Below the pieces are notes generated by a model, which saw nothing but the letters and a program-made list of their open reading frames with translations, was not told the DNA's origin and searched no databases. The translations under genes and the position numbers were made by a program. This document shows, piece by piece, positions 36,700 to 48,168 of a stretch of DNA of 64,000 nucleotides; positions within the stretch are counted from its first letter, which is position 1; each line of letters begins with the position of its first letter. The stretch lies in NCBI RefSeq assembly GCF_050624435.1, contig NC_134540.1:107537739-107601738 (forward strand), written 5' to 3'. The DNA comes from Tenrec ecaudatus (Eukaryota > Chordata > Mammalia > Afrosoricida > Tenrecidae).

Positions 36700-38330
36700 G
36701 TAAACACTAACAACAGGAATGAAGAAAATGACATGAAAATCCACAAACAAAATGAATACAGCACAGAAAATTACGTGGAGCACAGCAACCAACAAAGCAT
36801 ACACACATTCAAACTCACAAGAAGTACACAGAAAATGATTGCCATAAATTCATATGTATCAATAATTACTAAACAAAAATGCATTAAATTCATTGGTCAA
36901 GAGAAAATAGAAGAGTGGATAATAAAACATGACCCATCAATATACTATTGACAAGTGACACCATTTAGATGCAAAGACAGAAACAGACCCAAACTTGACG
37001 CATAGGAAACAGACATATCAAGCCAATGGCAATCAAAACAAAGCATAGCCAGCAACATTGATTTCTCAGAAAATAAGCTTTAAGGTAAGAGGAATGGGAG
37101 GGAGGGAGGGAGGAGGGAGAGAGAGAACATGTAATGATTAAAAGGTAAATTGAACAAGAGTCATAATAAATACATATACAATCAATGAAAGTCTTAAAGT
37201 ACATAAGTCAAACTAACATAATTGAAGAGAGAGATAGACTACTATAATACTAGTAGATTATTGTAATATATCATTTTCTAAGGATAGAGTAATTAGTAAC
37301 TCAACAAAGATATAGAAGCACTAAAAACACAGACATCCAACTTGACATCATAGATGTATACAGAACACTCTACTGAACAACATCACAATATACATTATTT
37401 TCCAGTACACATGAAATGTTCTCCAGAATAGCCCCTATATTGGGGAGCAAAACAAATCTCAAAAGTTAAAAAATTGTATTATTGAAATATTACTAAATAT
37501 TTCTGAGATCACAATGTTATAAAAATTTACATCAACAAGACCAAGGAAATAAATCAAATACATGTCAATAGAAAAAGCATTGTGCTCAAAAGATACTAAG
37601 TAATAGAAGAAATAAAGAAAAATTTTTACAATCCCTTGAGTTAAACAAGAATGAGATAAAATTAAGCAAAACTTTAGAATACAGCAAAAGCTGTGTTCAG
37701 AGACATTTTACAGCAATCAGTACAGATATCAACAAATAAGAAATACCAAAACAAAACAATAAAACCTTCACACAACATCTCTAACAATTAGAAAAATAAC
37801 AGGAAAAAACCTACAATCACAACCCCCCCCCCAATTTTAATAATTAGTGTATAAATGAATTAAATAGAAAAACAATAGAAAGAATCAACAAGATGGGAAG
37901 CTCATCCTCTGAAAGTATTAGTCCAAAGGACCATCCACTGATAAATCTAACAAAGGAAAGAAGAATATGCAAATCACACGAGTAAGACATCACATTTGTG
38001 ACATCACAGCAAAGTGAAATGTAAAAGAATAGCAATACTATGAAGAACTTTACTACAACAAATTTGACGATGTAGAAGATATAAATTTGTAGAAACACAC
38101 TACCAACCCAACATGGAGTGGAGGAAAAAACCTTAGGAGTCCCATAATAAGAGAAGAAATTATTCAAGTCATTTAAAAATTCTCTACCACAACAAAAGAA
38201 GTCCAGGACCAGAAGATAGAGAAGAGCTTTTTTTTTAAAAAGAGCATGTTGCAGTCTTTGTCCTTCTGTGACATTACAAGGTGATGGAGAGAGGACATTC
38301 ACCATCAGCATCATCTCAAGGCCAATTCAA
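36700..38330 (+). mobile_element. Old L1 ORF2 fragment, sense
   Basis: Degenerate sense ORF2 sequence with endonuclease-region similarity (for example around 'ttgacaagtgacaccatttag' at 36950 and 'cagaacactctactgaaca' at 37363), running to RT-start-like sequence near 38190. Includes an AG-rich run near 37090-37130 and a C9 run near 37823. No intact frame. Confidence 0.6.
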
Positions 38331-38604
38331 ATGATCAGACATTAGCCACTGTGCAAATTCTGATACTACTAATCCCTCTTGTGGCACTGAATATTTTTTA
38401 TCAGAAATGGGTGCTGAGTTTTTTCAAGTGCCTTTTTTGAATCAATTGATATGGTCATGTAGTTCTTTTCCTTTGTGTTATACATATGGTGAATTACATT
38501 GATTGTTTTGTTAATGATGAACCATCTCTACAAAAAGATGATGAACCATCTTTGTATATATTTGGATGAACGTTCACTTAGTCAAGATTTATTATATCTA
38601 TATA

Positions 38605-38774
38605 TTGTTTTTTATAACATTTTCAAAGCTATGTATTTAATATTTTAAAGAAAACAAACTTATCAGCTTCACAGTACTCTCCATTGCACTTAATACATTT
38701 GTCGAATCTGTGATTCCATTCTTGGAGACATTTTTACAAAAGCATCTGTTTGGATGGCTGACAGTTCCTCCATC
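38605..38774 (-). mobile_element. mariner 3' fragment
   Basis: The reverse complement contains 'ctgtcagccatccaaacaga' and 'tccaagaatggaatcacaga', identical in stretches to 2540-2600 of the mariner at 1397-2694. Only the last 170 bp remain; an L1 insertion abuts the break. Confidence 0.8.
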
Positions 38775-39732
38775 AAAAAAAATCATTTTATTGGGGGCTC
38801 ACAAAACTCTTATCACAATCCATACATACATCCATTGTGTCAAGCACATTTTTTGTCATCATCATTCTCAAAACATTTGCTTTCTCCTTTTGCCTTTGAT
38901 ATCAGCTCCTCATTTCCCACCTCCTTCTCAGCATCCCTTTCCCTCACCAACCCTTGATAATTTATAAGTTATTATTATTTTGTCATGTCTTACACTGTCT
39001 GATGTCTCCCTTCACCCACTTTTCTGTTGTCCATCTCCCAGGGAGAGGGTTATATGTAGATCCTTTTGATTGGCTCCCCCTTTCTACCCCACCTTCCCTT
39101 TACCTTCCTGGTATCTCTACACTCATTATTGGTCCTGAGGGGTTTTTCTGTCCCAGATTCCCTGTGTTTCCAGTTCCTATCTGTACCAGTGTACATCCTC
39201 TGCTCTAGCCAGATTTGTAAGGTGGAATTGGGCTCATGATAGTGGGGTGGAGGGGAGAGTGGGGAGAAAGCATTAAAGAACTAGAGGAAAGTTGTATTTT
39301 TCATCATTGCTACACTGCACCCTAACTGGCTTGTCTCCTACCAATGACCCTTCTGTAAGGGGATGTCCATTTGCCTACAGGTGGGATTTGGGTCCCCACT
39401 CTGAACTCCCCCTCATTCACAATTATACAATTTTTTTTGTTCTTTGATGTCTGATACCTGATCCTATCGACACTTTGCGATCACATATGCTGGTGTGCTT
39501 CTTCTATCTGGGCTGCGTTTCTTCTCAGCTAGATGGCAGTTTGTTTATCTTCAACTGAGCTAGATGGCCCCTTGTTTATCTTCAAGCCTTTAAGATCCCA
39601 GACACTATATCTTTTGATAGCCGGACACCATCAACTTTCTTCACCACATTGCTTATGCACCCGCTTTGTCTTCAGCGCTTCTGTGAGGAAGGTGAGCATC
39701 ATAGAATGCTAGTTTTATAGAACAAAATATCC

Positions 39733-39768
39733 ATTGCTTCTTGGCCTTTTGGCTAAGATCAAGTGTAG
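39733..39768 (+). ncRNA. RNU2 pseudogene: U2 snRNA 5' fragment (truncated retro-insert)
   Basis: A 36-nt stretch reads as the first 36 nt of U2 snRNA (ATTGCTTCTTGGCCTTTTGG followed by the branch-point-proximal GCTAAGATCAAGTGTAG), with few differences from the conserved U2 5' end. It is absent from the equivalent position in the other L1 3' UTRs (near 1110, 10280 and 50230). It is flanked by AGAACAAAATATCC (39719-39732) and AGAACAATGTATCC (39767-39780), an imperfect 14-bp target-site duplication. No A tail. This fits the known class of 3'-truncated, tailless snRNA pseudogenes made by LINE machinery. Not a functional U2. Confidence 0.9.
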
Positions 39769-40578
39769 AACAATGTATCCTTGCATTGGGGTAGTACTTG
39801 AGTGGAGTCCCAATGTCCATCTGCTACCTTAATACTAAACGTGTAAGTATATGTACATAGATCTATTTCCCCATATTCAGATATAAATATATTTACATAT
39901 GTACATGCCTTTATTTAGTCCTCTATAAATGCCCTTTGCTTCCTAGCTCTTTCCTCTATCTCCTTTGACTTTCCTCTTGTCCCACTATCATGCTCAATCT
40001 TCATTTGGGTTTCAGTAATTCCTCTTAGTTACATTACCCTTGATCATGCCCTACCAGGCCTCCTACACCCTCCTCACCACCGATTTGGATAACTTGTTAT
40101 TCCCTTGTCCCTGGTTTTGTTAATACCACTACCTTTTCCCCAACCTTTTCCTCACCCATGTCCCCCTGGAATGGTCAGTCCAATTTTTTTCTCCTCCAGA
40201 TTGTTCATCCAGCCTATCTTATTTAGACAGACCCGTGGGAATACTAACATGCACAAATATAAGACAGAGCCAAACCAAGCACCAATATACAATAAAACCA
40301 CCACCCCAACAATCCAATTACAAAAAAACAAAACAAAACACAAAAAAGAAATGCTTGTAGTTAATTCAAGGATTGTTTGTTGTCCTTTAGGAGTGTTTTC
40401 CAGTCCAGTCTGTTGGGGCACCAAGCCCTGGCCCCAAAGTCCACTTTCAGCATTTCCTGGGGACTTCGCCGCTCTGTTCCCTTGCTCTTTTGTTGCACCC
40501 CTTTTGTGTTTTTTCCTGGTGTGGTAGGATCAGATCGGCGCAATTGCCACACTGTGTTTCCAGTGTTGTCCCCTGTAG

Positions 40579-40652
40579 GGCTATGGGTCAGTGAGGGACG
40601 TCATGTCTTATAGTGGGCTATGGGTCAGTGAGGGACGTCATGTCTTATAGTG
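40579..40652. repeat. Perfect 37-bp tandem duplication
   Basis: Two identical adjacent copies starting 'ggctatgggtcagtgaggg', inside the L1 3' UTR. The homologous places near 11090 and 51055 have one copy. Confidence 0.9.
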
Positions 40653-41836
40653 GGGCCGGCCCTGTGGTCTTCTCTGTGGACTGGCTGCTCAAATTGGGAA
40701 CATCATCCTCAAGGCCTGGTGGGCCAGGATGTGCTCCACTCTCTCTTTCTCCACCTTCATCTGCTCCTGTGCGCTCTGATCAGATATGTCCCTCTCCTGG
40801 AGCTACAGATTCAGTATCATCCTGTGAAATAAATTCTTCTTGGGGAAGGGTCATGTGACTTTGTTCTTCTTGCTAGAGGCTTTGTGACAAAGTGTCAAGC
40901 ATGTCTCCCTTCCTTTTTCATGTGTGCATTTATCGCTATCAAGCTTTCTCTGATAACTACTTTTGCTGTGTCCCAAAAGTTTTGGTATATTGTATTCCCA
41001 TTCTCATTGGTGTATAAGAAACTTCCTAATTTCATCCTCCAATTATTTGCCTTTGTTTCTTAACTGTACTTTTGTTTTTTTGTAGTGCAGTGGTCTGAGA
41101 GGGAAGTTTGAGTGATCTCTATTTGCTGGAATTTACTCAAGCTCTACTTGTGCCCTAGCATGTGGTCTATCTTCAAGTATGTGCCATGCACACTTGAAAA
41201 TAATGTGAAAAAAATTGCATTTGGGTGAAGAGCTCTAAAATGTCTATTAGGTCAAGATGCCTAATTGTAGAATTGAGTTCTGTTGCTTCCTTGTCAAGCT
41301 TCTTTCCCTGTGATCTACATTTCTCCAAGACCTCTGTATTAAAGTCATCTACTATGATTGTTGAGTCTGTGATTTCTTTTTTCATTTTTTGGCTCATTTG
41401 ATGATGAATTTTTCAGGTCTCTCATTGGGCATGTATATATATATATTTAATGTGCACTTATTCTTCGTCTACTGTTCCCTTGAGCATTACATAGTGCACC
41501 TCCATGTCTCTTGTTATGTTTTGCACCTTGAGATCAGTTTTGTCAGAGATCAGGATTACAACCCCTGCTTTCTTTGAACTGCTGTTTGCTTGGTATAGTT
41601 TTCTCCAGCCTTTAATTCTCAGCCTATTTTTTGTCTGTTAGCTTGAGAAGTGTCTCTTGTAGACAACCGACAATTGATGGGTTATGTTTTCTAACAAAGC
41701 CTGCTATTCTCTGTCTTTTAATTAGTGAGTTAAGTTCATTGATATTGAGAATTATTACGTCCATCTGTGGACTCTGTCATGTCATCTTGTATCTTTTATG
41801 TCGACTATTTACCTCCCTCCCTTCTTATCATTGCTT

Positions 41837-41841
41837 TGTGT

Positions 41842-41873
<32 letters not shown>
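41837..41873. repeat. (TG)n microsatellite
   Basis: A TG dinucleotide run in the ORF2/ORF1 junction region of the internally deleted L1; absent in the other L1 copies. Confidence 0.85.
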
Positions 41874-43369
41874 ATGGGGCTATTTACTCTTGCCATCTTT
41901 TCAATGTTGAGTTAATGTTGACTTGGGGCTGTTTTCAATGTGTTGACTTCTGGGTGGAGTTGCACTATGTGGTTGTCTCATATTTGTGCTAAGTGCATGT
42001 TGTTCTGCTGGCCACAGTGGGCTGGTAAGAATTTTTTTCAGAGCTTGGTTTCTTTTAATGCATTCTTTGGAATTTTCCCTGTCCAGGAAGACTCCTACTT
42101 CTCCATCTATTGTGATAGATAGTTTGGCAGGGCAGAGGATTTTTGGGTTGGCTTTGTTCTCTTTCAACTTTTTGAGGGTGTTACTTCATTCTCTCCTCTT
42201 CTTCATGATGTCTGCTGATAGGGCTGAGCACATTCTTATCTGATTAACTTATAGGTGTCTGCGTTTTTACCCCTAGCTGCTCTTATGATTTTCTCCTTTT
42301 CCTCAAAGTTAAATAGTTTAACTACTATGTGTCTTGGCGACTTATTCCTGAGATTCAGGCTAGCTAGTATACTCTCGCATCTTGAATGGTTGCCTTATTC
42401 TTATTCATTGTGCTGGGGGAGTTTTCTTCCAGGAATTCCATCACTATTTTTGCAGCTGATTTCCCCATTGTATCTTGTCCTGGCAATTCAATTATTTTAG
42501 TGTTGTTCCTCTTCATGACATCAGACATTGTTCTTAGGTTTTCTTCAGCTTCTTTGATTAACTTTTTTGACTCTCTTCCCCATTAGTTGTCCTTCAGGTC
42601 ACTGGTATAGTTCTTTGCTTCTTTGGGTCTGCTAGTGATATCTGTTAATTTATTATTTGCCTTTGTTACCCCAACTCTTAATGGTTGTATTTATCTTTGG
42701 TGCTGGTCCCATAACTCTAGTATATTCCTTTGTTGTATGGCCTTTATTTCCTTTATCATTTTATCCCTTTTTTTTTTGGGTATTGCTTCTCTCATATCCT
42801 GCTTCCCTCAAATCCTTCAAGCAGCATTCCAAAGATTTATTTCTGTGATAGAACAACATTTTCTTTTTCTATGCACGTTGTTAAGTTCAGGACTTCTTCC
42901 AACATGGCCTTTCATTTCTCCTGTTTTTGTTTTATATTTTTTCATTGAGGCTATTGGGGTTGGTTGCTTTCTGCATGTTGTTCTGGAGATTGGCACCATT
43001 TTCCTGAGAGTCAAAGAGAACGTGGCTCTCTCTTTGGGAGATTCATAGGAGTGTTTCTCTAGCCTCTGTCTAACTGTGCTGGGGGCTGGGCTACCCTTTA
43101 TCCAACTGTGGTTTTACTGTCTCCCTAGTCAACCAGTATTCTGTTATTTGGAGGGCAAGTTGGATTGCCTTTTCAGGAGATGCTGGTCTGGTGATTGCAG
43201 GCTGTCGAGGATGGTGCTACTCTGGATGGGCTGATGGGAAGTCATGGTGGCATGGCCGATGGTGGCTTGGAGAACCTCGAAGGGCATGTAGGATTGCTCG
43301 CTTCAGCAGGAGTGCCACAGAGGGTGGGTGGGGGTGCCTGCTTTGGTGTAGAGCAATGTGGATGGTGGG

Positions 43370-44395
43370 TGAATTTTCCCTAGTTAGGAAGGGTGCCACG
43401 GAAGTTGGGCAGAGATTTCCACAGCAGCTTGGAGTGCAGTGGAGGGCTGGTAGAGCTGCCTTAGGCCACGTGAAGCACTGTGGAATGTGGGAGGAAGTTC
43501 CCTCAGCCACATGTAGGGCTGCAGAGGGTGGGCAGTGGTTCCCCCAGCCACGAGGAGCACTGTGGAATGCGGGTAGAAGTTACCCCAGTTGATTAGAGCA
43601 TCAACAAGGGTATTCTGGAGTTTCACCAGTGGCTTAGAGGGACTTGGAGGGCAGGTGGGAGTTCCCTCAGCTCTTAGGAGTATGGCAGGAGTTCCACCAG
43701 CCCTGCGCAGGGCTGCAGAAGATGGGCAGAAACTCCCCCAGCTGCTTAGAGGGCCTTGGAGGGTAGGTGAGGTTTCCCTCAGCCGCTTGGAGTGTGGCAG
43801 GTGTTTCGCCATCTACTTGGAGTGTGACAAAAGGCTGGCAGGAGTTCCTCCAACCAGTAAGAGGGCGATGGGAGTTCCTTCAGGCACTAGGAAGGCTGTT
43901 GGAGGTGGGCTGGTGTTCCTCTGCCCTTAGGAGGGTGGCAGGAGCTTCCTGGGTGCATGCAGGGCCACTGAAGGCTGTCAGAAACTCCCCCAGCTGCTAG
44001 AAAAGTGGTGGGAGTCCCCTAAGCTCCTAAGAGTGTGGGCTGGAGTTCCCCCAGCAACATAGAGAGCTGCATAAGGGGAGCAGGATTTCCTCCAACCCCT
44101 ATGAGGGTGGTGGGAGTTATCCCAGCTTCTAAGAGGGTGGTGGGAGTTCCCTCAGAAGCTTGTATGACTGTGGAGGGTGGGCGGATATTCCCCCAGCTTC
44201 AAAGATAGCAGAGGGAGTTACCCTAGCTGCTTAGACAGCAGTACTAGGAGGGCTGCGGGAGTTCCTCCAGGTCGTGTAGAGTCACAGAAGGCAGGTGGGA
44301 ATTCCCACAGTTGCTCGAGGTGGTGGGAGCTCACCAAGATTCCTGTCAGTCAATAGAAGGCGGGCAAAAGTTCCTCCAGCTGGGGGAGGGAGGGT
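43370..44395 (-). repeat. L1 5' UTR monomer array, about 25 units of 30 or 41 bp
   Basis: On the plus strand, units start 'cc(c/t)(c/t)cagc' and end 'gg(c/t)(a/g)gGAGTT'. Two unit lengths recur: about 30 bp, and about 41 bp containing an extra 'cttggagggt'-like segment. About 25 units cover just over 1 kb between ORF1 and the 5' end. The related L1 at 9360-13985 has about 10 units. The young L1 lacks the array. Confidence 0.85.
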
Positions 44396-45356
44396 GTTGT
44401 TGCCTTAGGCAGAGGGGCAGTGCCCTGGAGCCCAGCTGTGACATGTGAAAGGAATGATAGGGGAGAGAATAGAAAAAAAATACATATAAACAGTAAAAAA
44501 CTGACCCAGCCATGACTCTGGAGGGAAAGAGAAGAGAAACAAACAAACAAACAAACAAACAGATGTGTCTGACTGCCTGACCGTGGAGCTGGAGGGCTTT
44601 AAACCCTGCCCAAGATAGCAGCAGCTGTGGCTGTGTTTAAGTAAAGCCCTTGGGCCACCAGCTGAGATTGTGGCAGGCCCAAAGGTAAGCCCAGGTGGCC
44701 TCCGCTGCAGTAAGGCAAAAGTCTACAGCTCTTCACATCCTAGTGGATCTCAGTCTACTCATCTTTATGATGCTCCTCCTGTGACCTGGAAGAGTGGAGT
44801 TTCCCTCTCAGTGGCTCTCCGGCGCTGATTTTTGCGGAGTCCCTTTGGTGTGTGCTACTCAGTTGCCATTTTGCCAGAACTTCTATTTTTTATGTTTTGT
44901 TGGAGACCATTGATTACAATTTTGTTGAGAATGTTTGCCACGATGTGTATAAGGGATATTGATCTATAATTTTCTATTCTCATAATGTTTTTATCAGGGT
45001 TATGCTCACTTCACAAAAATATTTTTGGGAGTCTGCCATCGTTTTATATATTCTAGAATAGAGTAGAATTGGTGTCAACTCTTTTCTGAATGTTTGATAG
45101 AATTTCCCAGTGAAACTCTGGCCCTGGACATTTTTTGGTTGTTGAATTTTTCATGACCAGATCAATTTCTTCTTTTGTTATGAATCTGTTCAGTTATTAT
45201 TATTTTTTTACATCTATATGTGTTGTCTTAACTAGGTAGCATGCATCTCAAAATTTGTTTATATCTTCTAGGATTCCAAATCTATTGGAGAACAACTGCT
45301 TGTAATATTGTGTTATCTATTTTTTCATTTAGCTGGTTCTGTTGTGATTTTCAAAG

Positions 45357-45536
45357 GACCCCTCGTGCTAAGCACAAGATTAGCAGTTCAAAAAAACCCA
45401 ACTGCTTTTCAGGAGAAAGATAAGACTTTGTAGTCCCATAAAGTGTTATAGTGTTCGACAACCATAGGGAGAATTAATTCTACTTTTTCCTCTAGGGTTG
45501 CTATGAGCCAGAATCAACTCAATGGCAGTGTTTGCT
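45357..45536 (+). mobile_element. AfroSINE, sense, near full length
   Basis: Contains 'agcacaagattagcagttca' (B-box-like), 'agaaagataagactttgtag', 'cccataaagtgttatagtg' and the tail 'gctatgagccagaatcaact'. Inserted in old antisense L1 ORF2. Confidence 0.75.
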
Positions 45537-45853
45537 TTTTTTGTGTCTTTGTTTGGGTTGTAATGTTACCCAGTTCATTTCTTCACTGATGTATTTACAT
45601 ATTTCTTTGTTTTATTTTGTTATACCTGCTAGTGGTTTGTCAATTATGTTCACCCTTTCAAACAACCAACATCTTGTTTATTCTTTCTTTTTGTTCTGAT
45701 TCACTTATTTCTGTTTCAATTTTTGTTGTTTTGTTCTTTCTGGTGGTGAAGGTTTATTTTGCTGGTGTTGTTTTAGTTGTTGGAGATGTTAACTCTTATT
45801 TTTCCTTATTTTTTTGGTGTGTGCATTCAATGTTAAACAGTTATAAACATGGC

Positions 45854-46441
45854 TGTGTTAGACAGGATTCTCTAGAGAGATAAAACTAGATAGCTGATAA
45901 TTATATATATATATTTATAAAGATAGATATATAACACAAGAAATGAACAGTTAAGTTATAAGCAGATTGATATATATATAATAAAATAAATGAACAGTTA
46001 AATTATAAAGCAGTACAAAATGGCTCAGTGTGACTCACTCCCGTGAGAGAGTTGTGAGACACTGGTAGTCCTTGAGGGCCATCAGGTAGTCCTCTTTAGA
46101 GAGAGAGAGCTAGGCTGTCCCAGCACAGGCAGCAAACAGCAAGGCAGGTCACCTACTGTCAGTTATGTCACCAACTGTCAGTCCTCAGCTCCGGAGATGT
46201 AAATTTCATTCGTGGTTTTAAAGGGACCTCAACTTACAGCGACACAGTCCACAGGCTAGGCCTCCCACAGGTAGTGTGCCCTTAAATTGAGGCACAGAAC
46301 AAGCACGGCAGCTGCATACTGGTCCGATGATTAAAGAGCGAGAGACAAGAAAGGTGAGGCTCACTGAGCCACTTATCTCTCCGCCCTTCAATTAATCCCA
46401 CTTGTGTTTTATCGGCCAGGCTGGCACAATAAACTATCTCA
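45854..46441 (-). mobile_element. Solo ERVL-type LTR in old L1
   Basis: TGTGTTAGAC at the left and CTATCTCA at the right (antisense). 5-bp flanks ATGGC (45849-45853) and ACGGC (46442-46446) form a near-perfect duplication, and removal restores L1 ORF2 sequence ('catggctttagctgtg'). 588 bp, including an AT-rich stretch near 45900-45980. Fossil solo LTR. Confidence 0.8.
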
Positions 46442-47049
46442 ACGGCTTTAGCTGTGTTACAAAGTTTTGATAAGTTGAATTTTAAATTTCATTCTTCATT
46501 TCTTCAATTACCTACTATTTTTCAGCAAGGTGTCATTCAATTTCCATATATTTGATTTTTTCCCTTGATTATTAATATCCAATTTTATAGTGTTATGATG
46601 TGAGAAAATAGTTGGTAACATCTCTGTTTTTACATTTATTAACACTTGCTTTGTGTCCTCACATTGTCTGTCCTGGAAAATATTCCCTGTGTCCTGGAAA
46701 AGAATGCATATGTACTGTTGTTGGGTGGAGTATTTTGTACATGTCTAAATGGTCAAGTTGCTTAATGTGTGTCATTCTTCTGTGTCTTTGTTGAGTTTTT
46801 TCCTAGTTGTTCTGTCCTTGTTTGAGAGTGTATTGAATTCTCCTGTTGTTAGTATACTGTGGTCTATTTCTCTATATTTACAAGAGTTTGGTGAATTTTA
46901 AAGCTCTTTCATTGAGAGCATAGATATTTATTAAACTTATGCCTTCTTTTTCAATAATCTCTTTGATCAAGATACAGTGTCTTTTTTATCTGGTGGATTT
47001 TGCCTTTGAAATGTATTTTTCTAAGATAGTTATTGCTACTCTCACTTAA

Positions 47050-47768
47050 AATTTTTTAAAATCTTTTAATTGGGAGCTCTTACAAATACCATAACATTTC
47101 ATAGTTCAATCACATCAAGCAGTATTGTACAATTGCCACCACAATCAGTTTCAAAACATTTTCCTTCCTCTTGCACTTCTTGATATCTGCTCCCCTTTAT
47201 ACCCTAGCTCCTCCCAAAATAAAAATATTTTTATTTTTTCTATATTTTACATATCCAGTATATCTATACACATACAATTCTGTTGTTCGATCCCATTGAG
47301 TGGGGTAATACAGTCATCGATGCTATCCGTTCCCCATTCTCCCCTTCCCTCCCCCTCTCTTCCTGTACCCTCAAGGAACTGTTACTCCTATTACTGTTTC
47401 TGAAGGATTATCTAACTTGGCTTTCCGGTATCAAACGATCTTAAATATAAATATGAACCATTGTAAGTCTCACATGGTTAATGAGGTGAAACAAATAAAA
47501 CCCATAATAATGAGAGGAAATATTAAAGAACTAGACGATAGTTATGTGGTTCAACCAGTTCTGTACTGCACCCTGAATTTATTATCCCTTCCATGTGGCC
47601 CTATCTTACAGGTGGGTTTAGGGTCTCCATTACATCCACACCCCTTCACACCAATTTGGTTACTTGTTTTTGAACTTCTGATACATTTTCCTGTCAACAC
47701 CTCATGATGTGATTGAACTATAGAATGTTATGGTGTATGTAAGAGCTCCCAATAAAATGATTTTAAAA
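47050..47768 (-). mobile_element. Older-type L1 3' UTR with inverted copies of its 3' terminus at both ends
   Basis: The left end reads as an antisense L1 terminus, and the element continues in antisense to about 47705. The last 60 bp (about 47708-47768) read as the same terminus in sense, ending 'gctcccaataaaatgatt'. Thus 'gtaagagctcccaa' occurs in both orientations at the two ends. Inserted in old L1 ORF2. Confidence 0.65.
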
Positions 47769-48168
47769 ATGATATTAGCTTGATTTATTTTTTCCACTTT
47801 ATTTTTTATTTTAATTTTATCTTTGTGTCTAAGGTGTATTTGCTTTAAACACCATATTGATGGATCCGGTTTTCATATCCATTACGCTAGTCTCTGTTTC
47901 TAAACTATTGCATTTAATCTACTTATATTTAGTGTTGTTTTTGACAGGTCAGAATTTATTGCTGTCATCTTGCTTTGGATTTTTTTGTGTGTGTGTGCAT
48001 GTGTATGTGTGATTGTTGGTTTCTTTGTTCTGTGTCATTTTACATGCTGAAATTCTTTTGTTTATGGGCTATCTTTTTTCTGTTCTTGTTTTACTATTTA
48101 TGAAGTCTTTATTATTTTCCTCGTTTCTATTATAATGAGGTTTATTCATTCTCTTTTGGGTTACCTTA

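Larger units (their letters stand above)
31437..36700 (-). mobile_element. Near full-length BovB/RTE LINE, antisense, interrupted
   Basis: Removing the four inserts (LTRs at 31831 and 32531, a SINE piece at 34171, an L1 3' UTR at 34832) leaves a collinear RTE element of about 3.2 kb, the normal BovB length. An apurinic endonuclease part is readable at 34395-34823 in antisense: VVIGDWHAKVGNK, GKYGLGDINEAGG, VNTFFFNN, and PGADCGIDHQLFIYKFRIKL, close to the RTE endonuclease motif GDWNAKVG...ADCGSDHELL. RT-region sequence lies at 33115-34165 and the 5' region at 35858-36700. Many stops; dead. The 3' end (31437) matches the SINE tails in the window. BovB is the classic horizontally transferred LINE and is known from afrotherians. 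Confidence 0.85.
38775..44880 (-). mobile_element. L1, both ends present, internally deleted, with tandem-monomer 5' UTR
   Basis: Right to left: a 5' end with a YY1-like AAAATGGC near 44864-44876; a monomer-array 5' UTR (to about 42950); ORF1 (41900-42950, with C-terminal ILCPAKLSITIDGEVGVF and the extension PPRSQHIENS); the ORF2 endonuclease part (40870-41760); then a jump near 40858 into the 3' UTR, which runs to 38775. About 3 kb covering the RT and C-terminal domain is missing relative to the full-length copy. Single older 3' terminus. A U2 snRNA fragment and two small tandem duplications lie in its 3' UTR. Multiple stops. Confidence 0.8.

Noticed and set aside
43191-43930. Long open frames (up to 142 aa) on both strands
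   Set aside because: They fall inside the L1 5' UTR monomer array, where repeated GC-rich units keep frames open. No domain or start context supports a protein.
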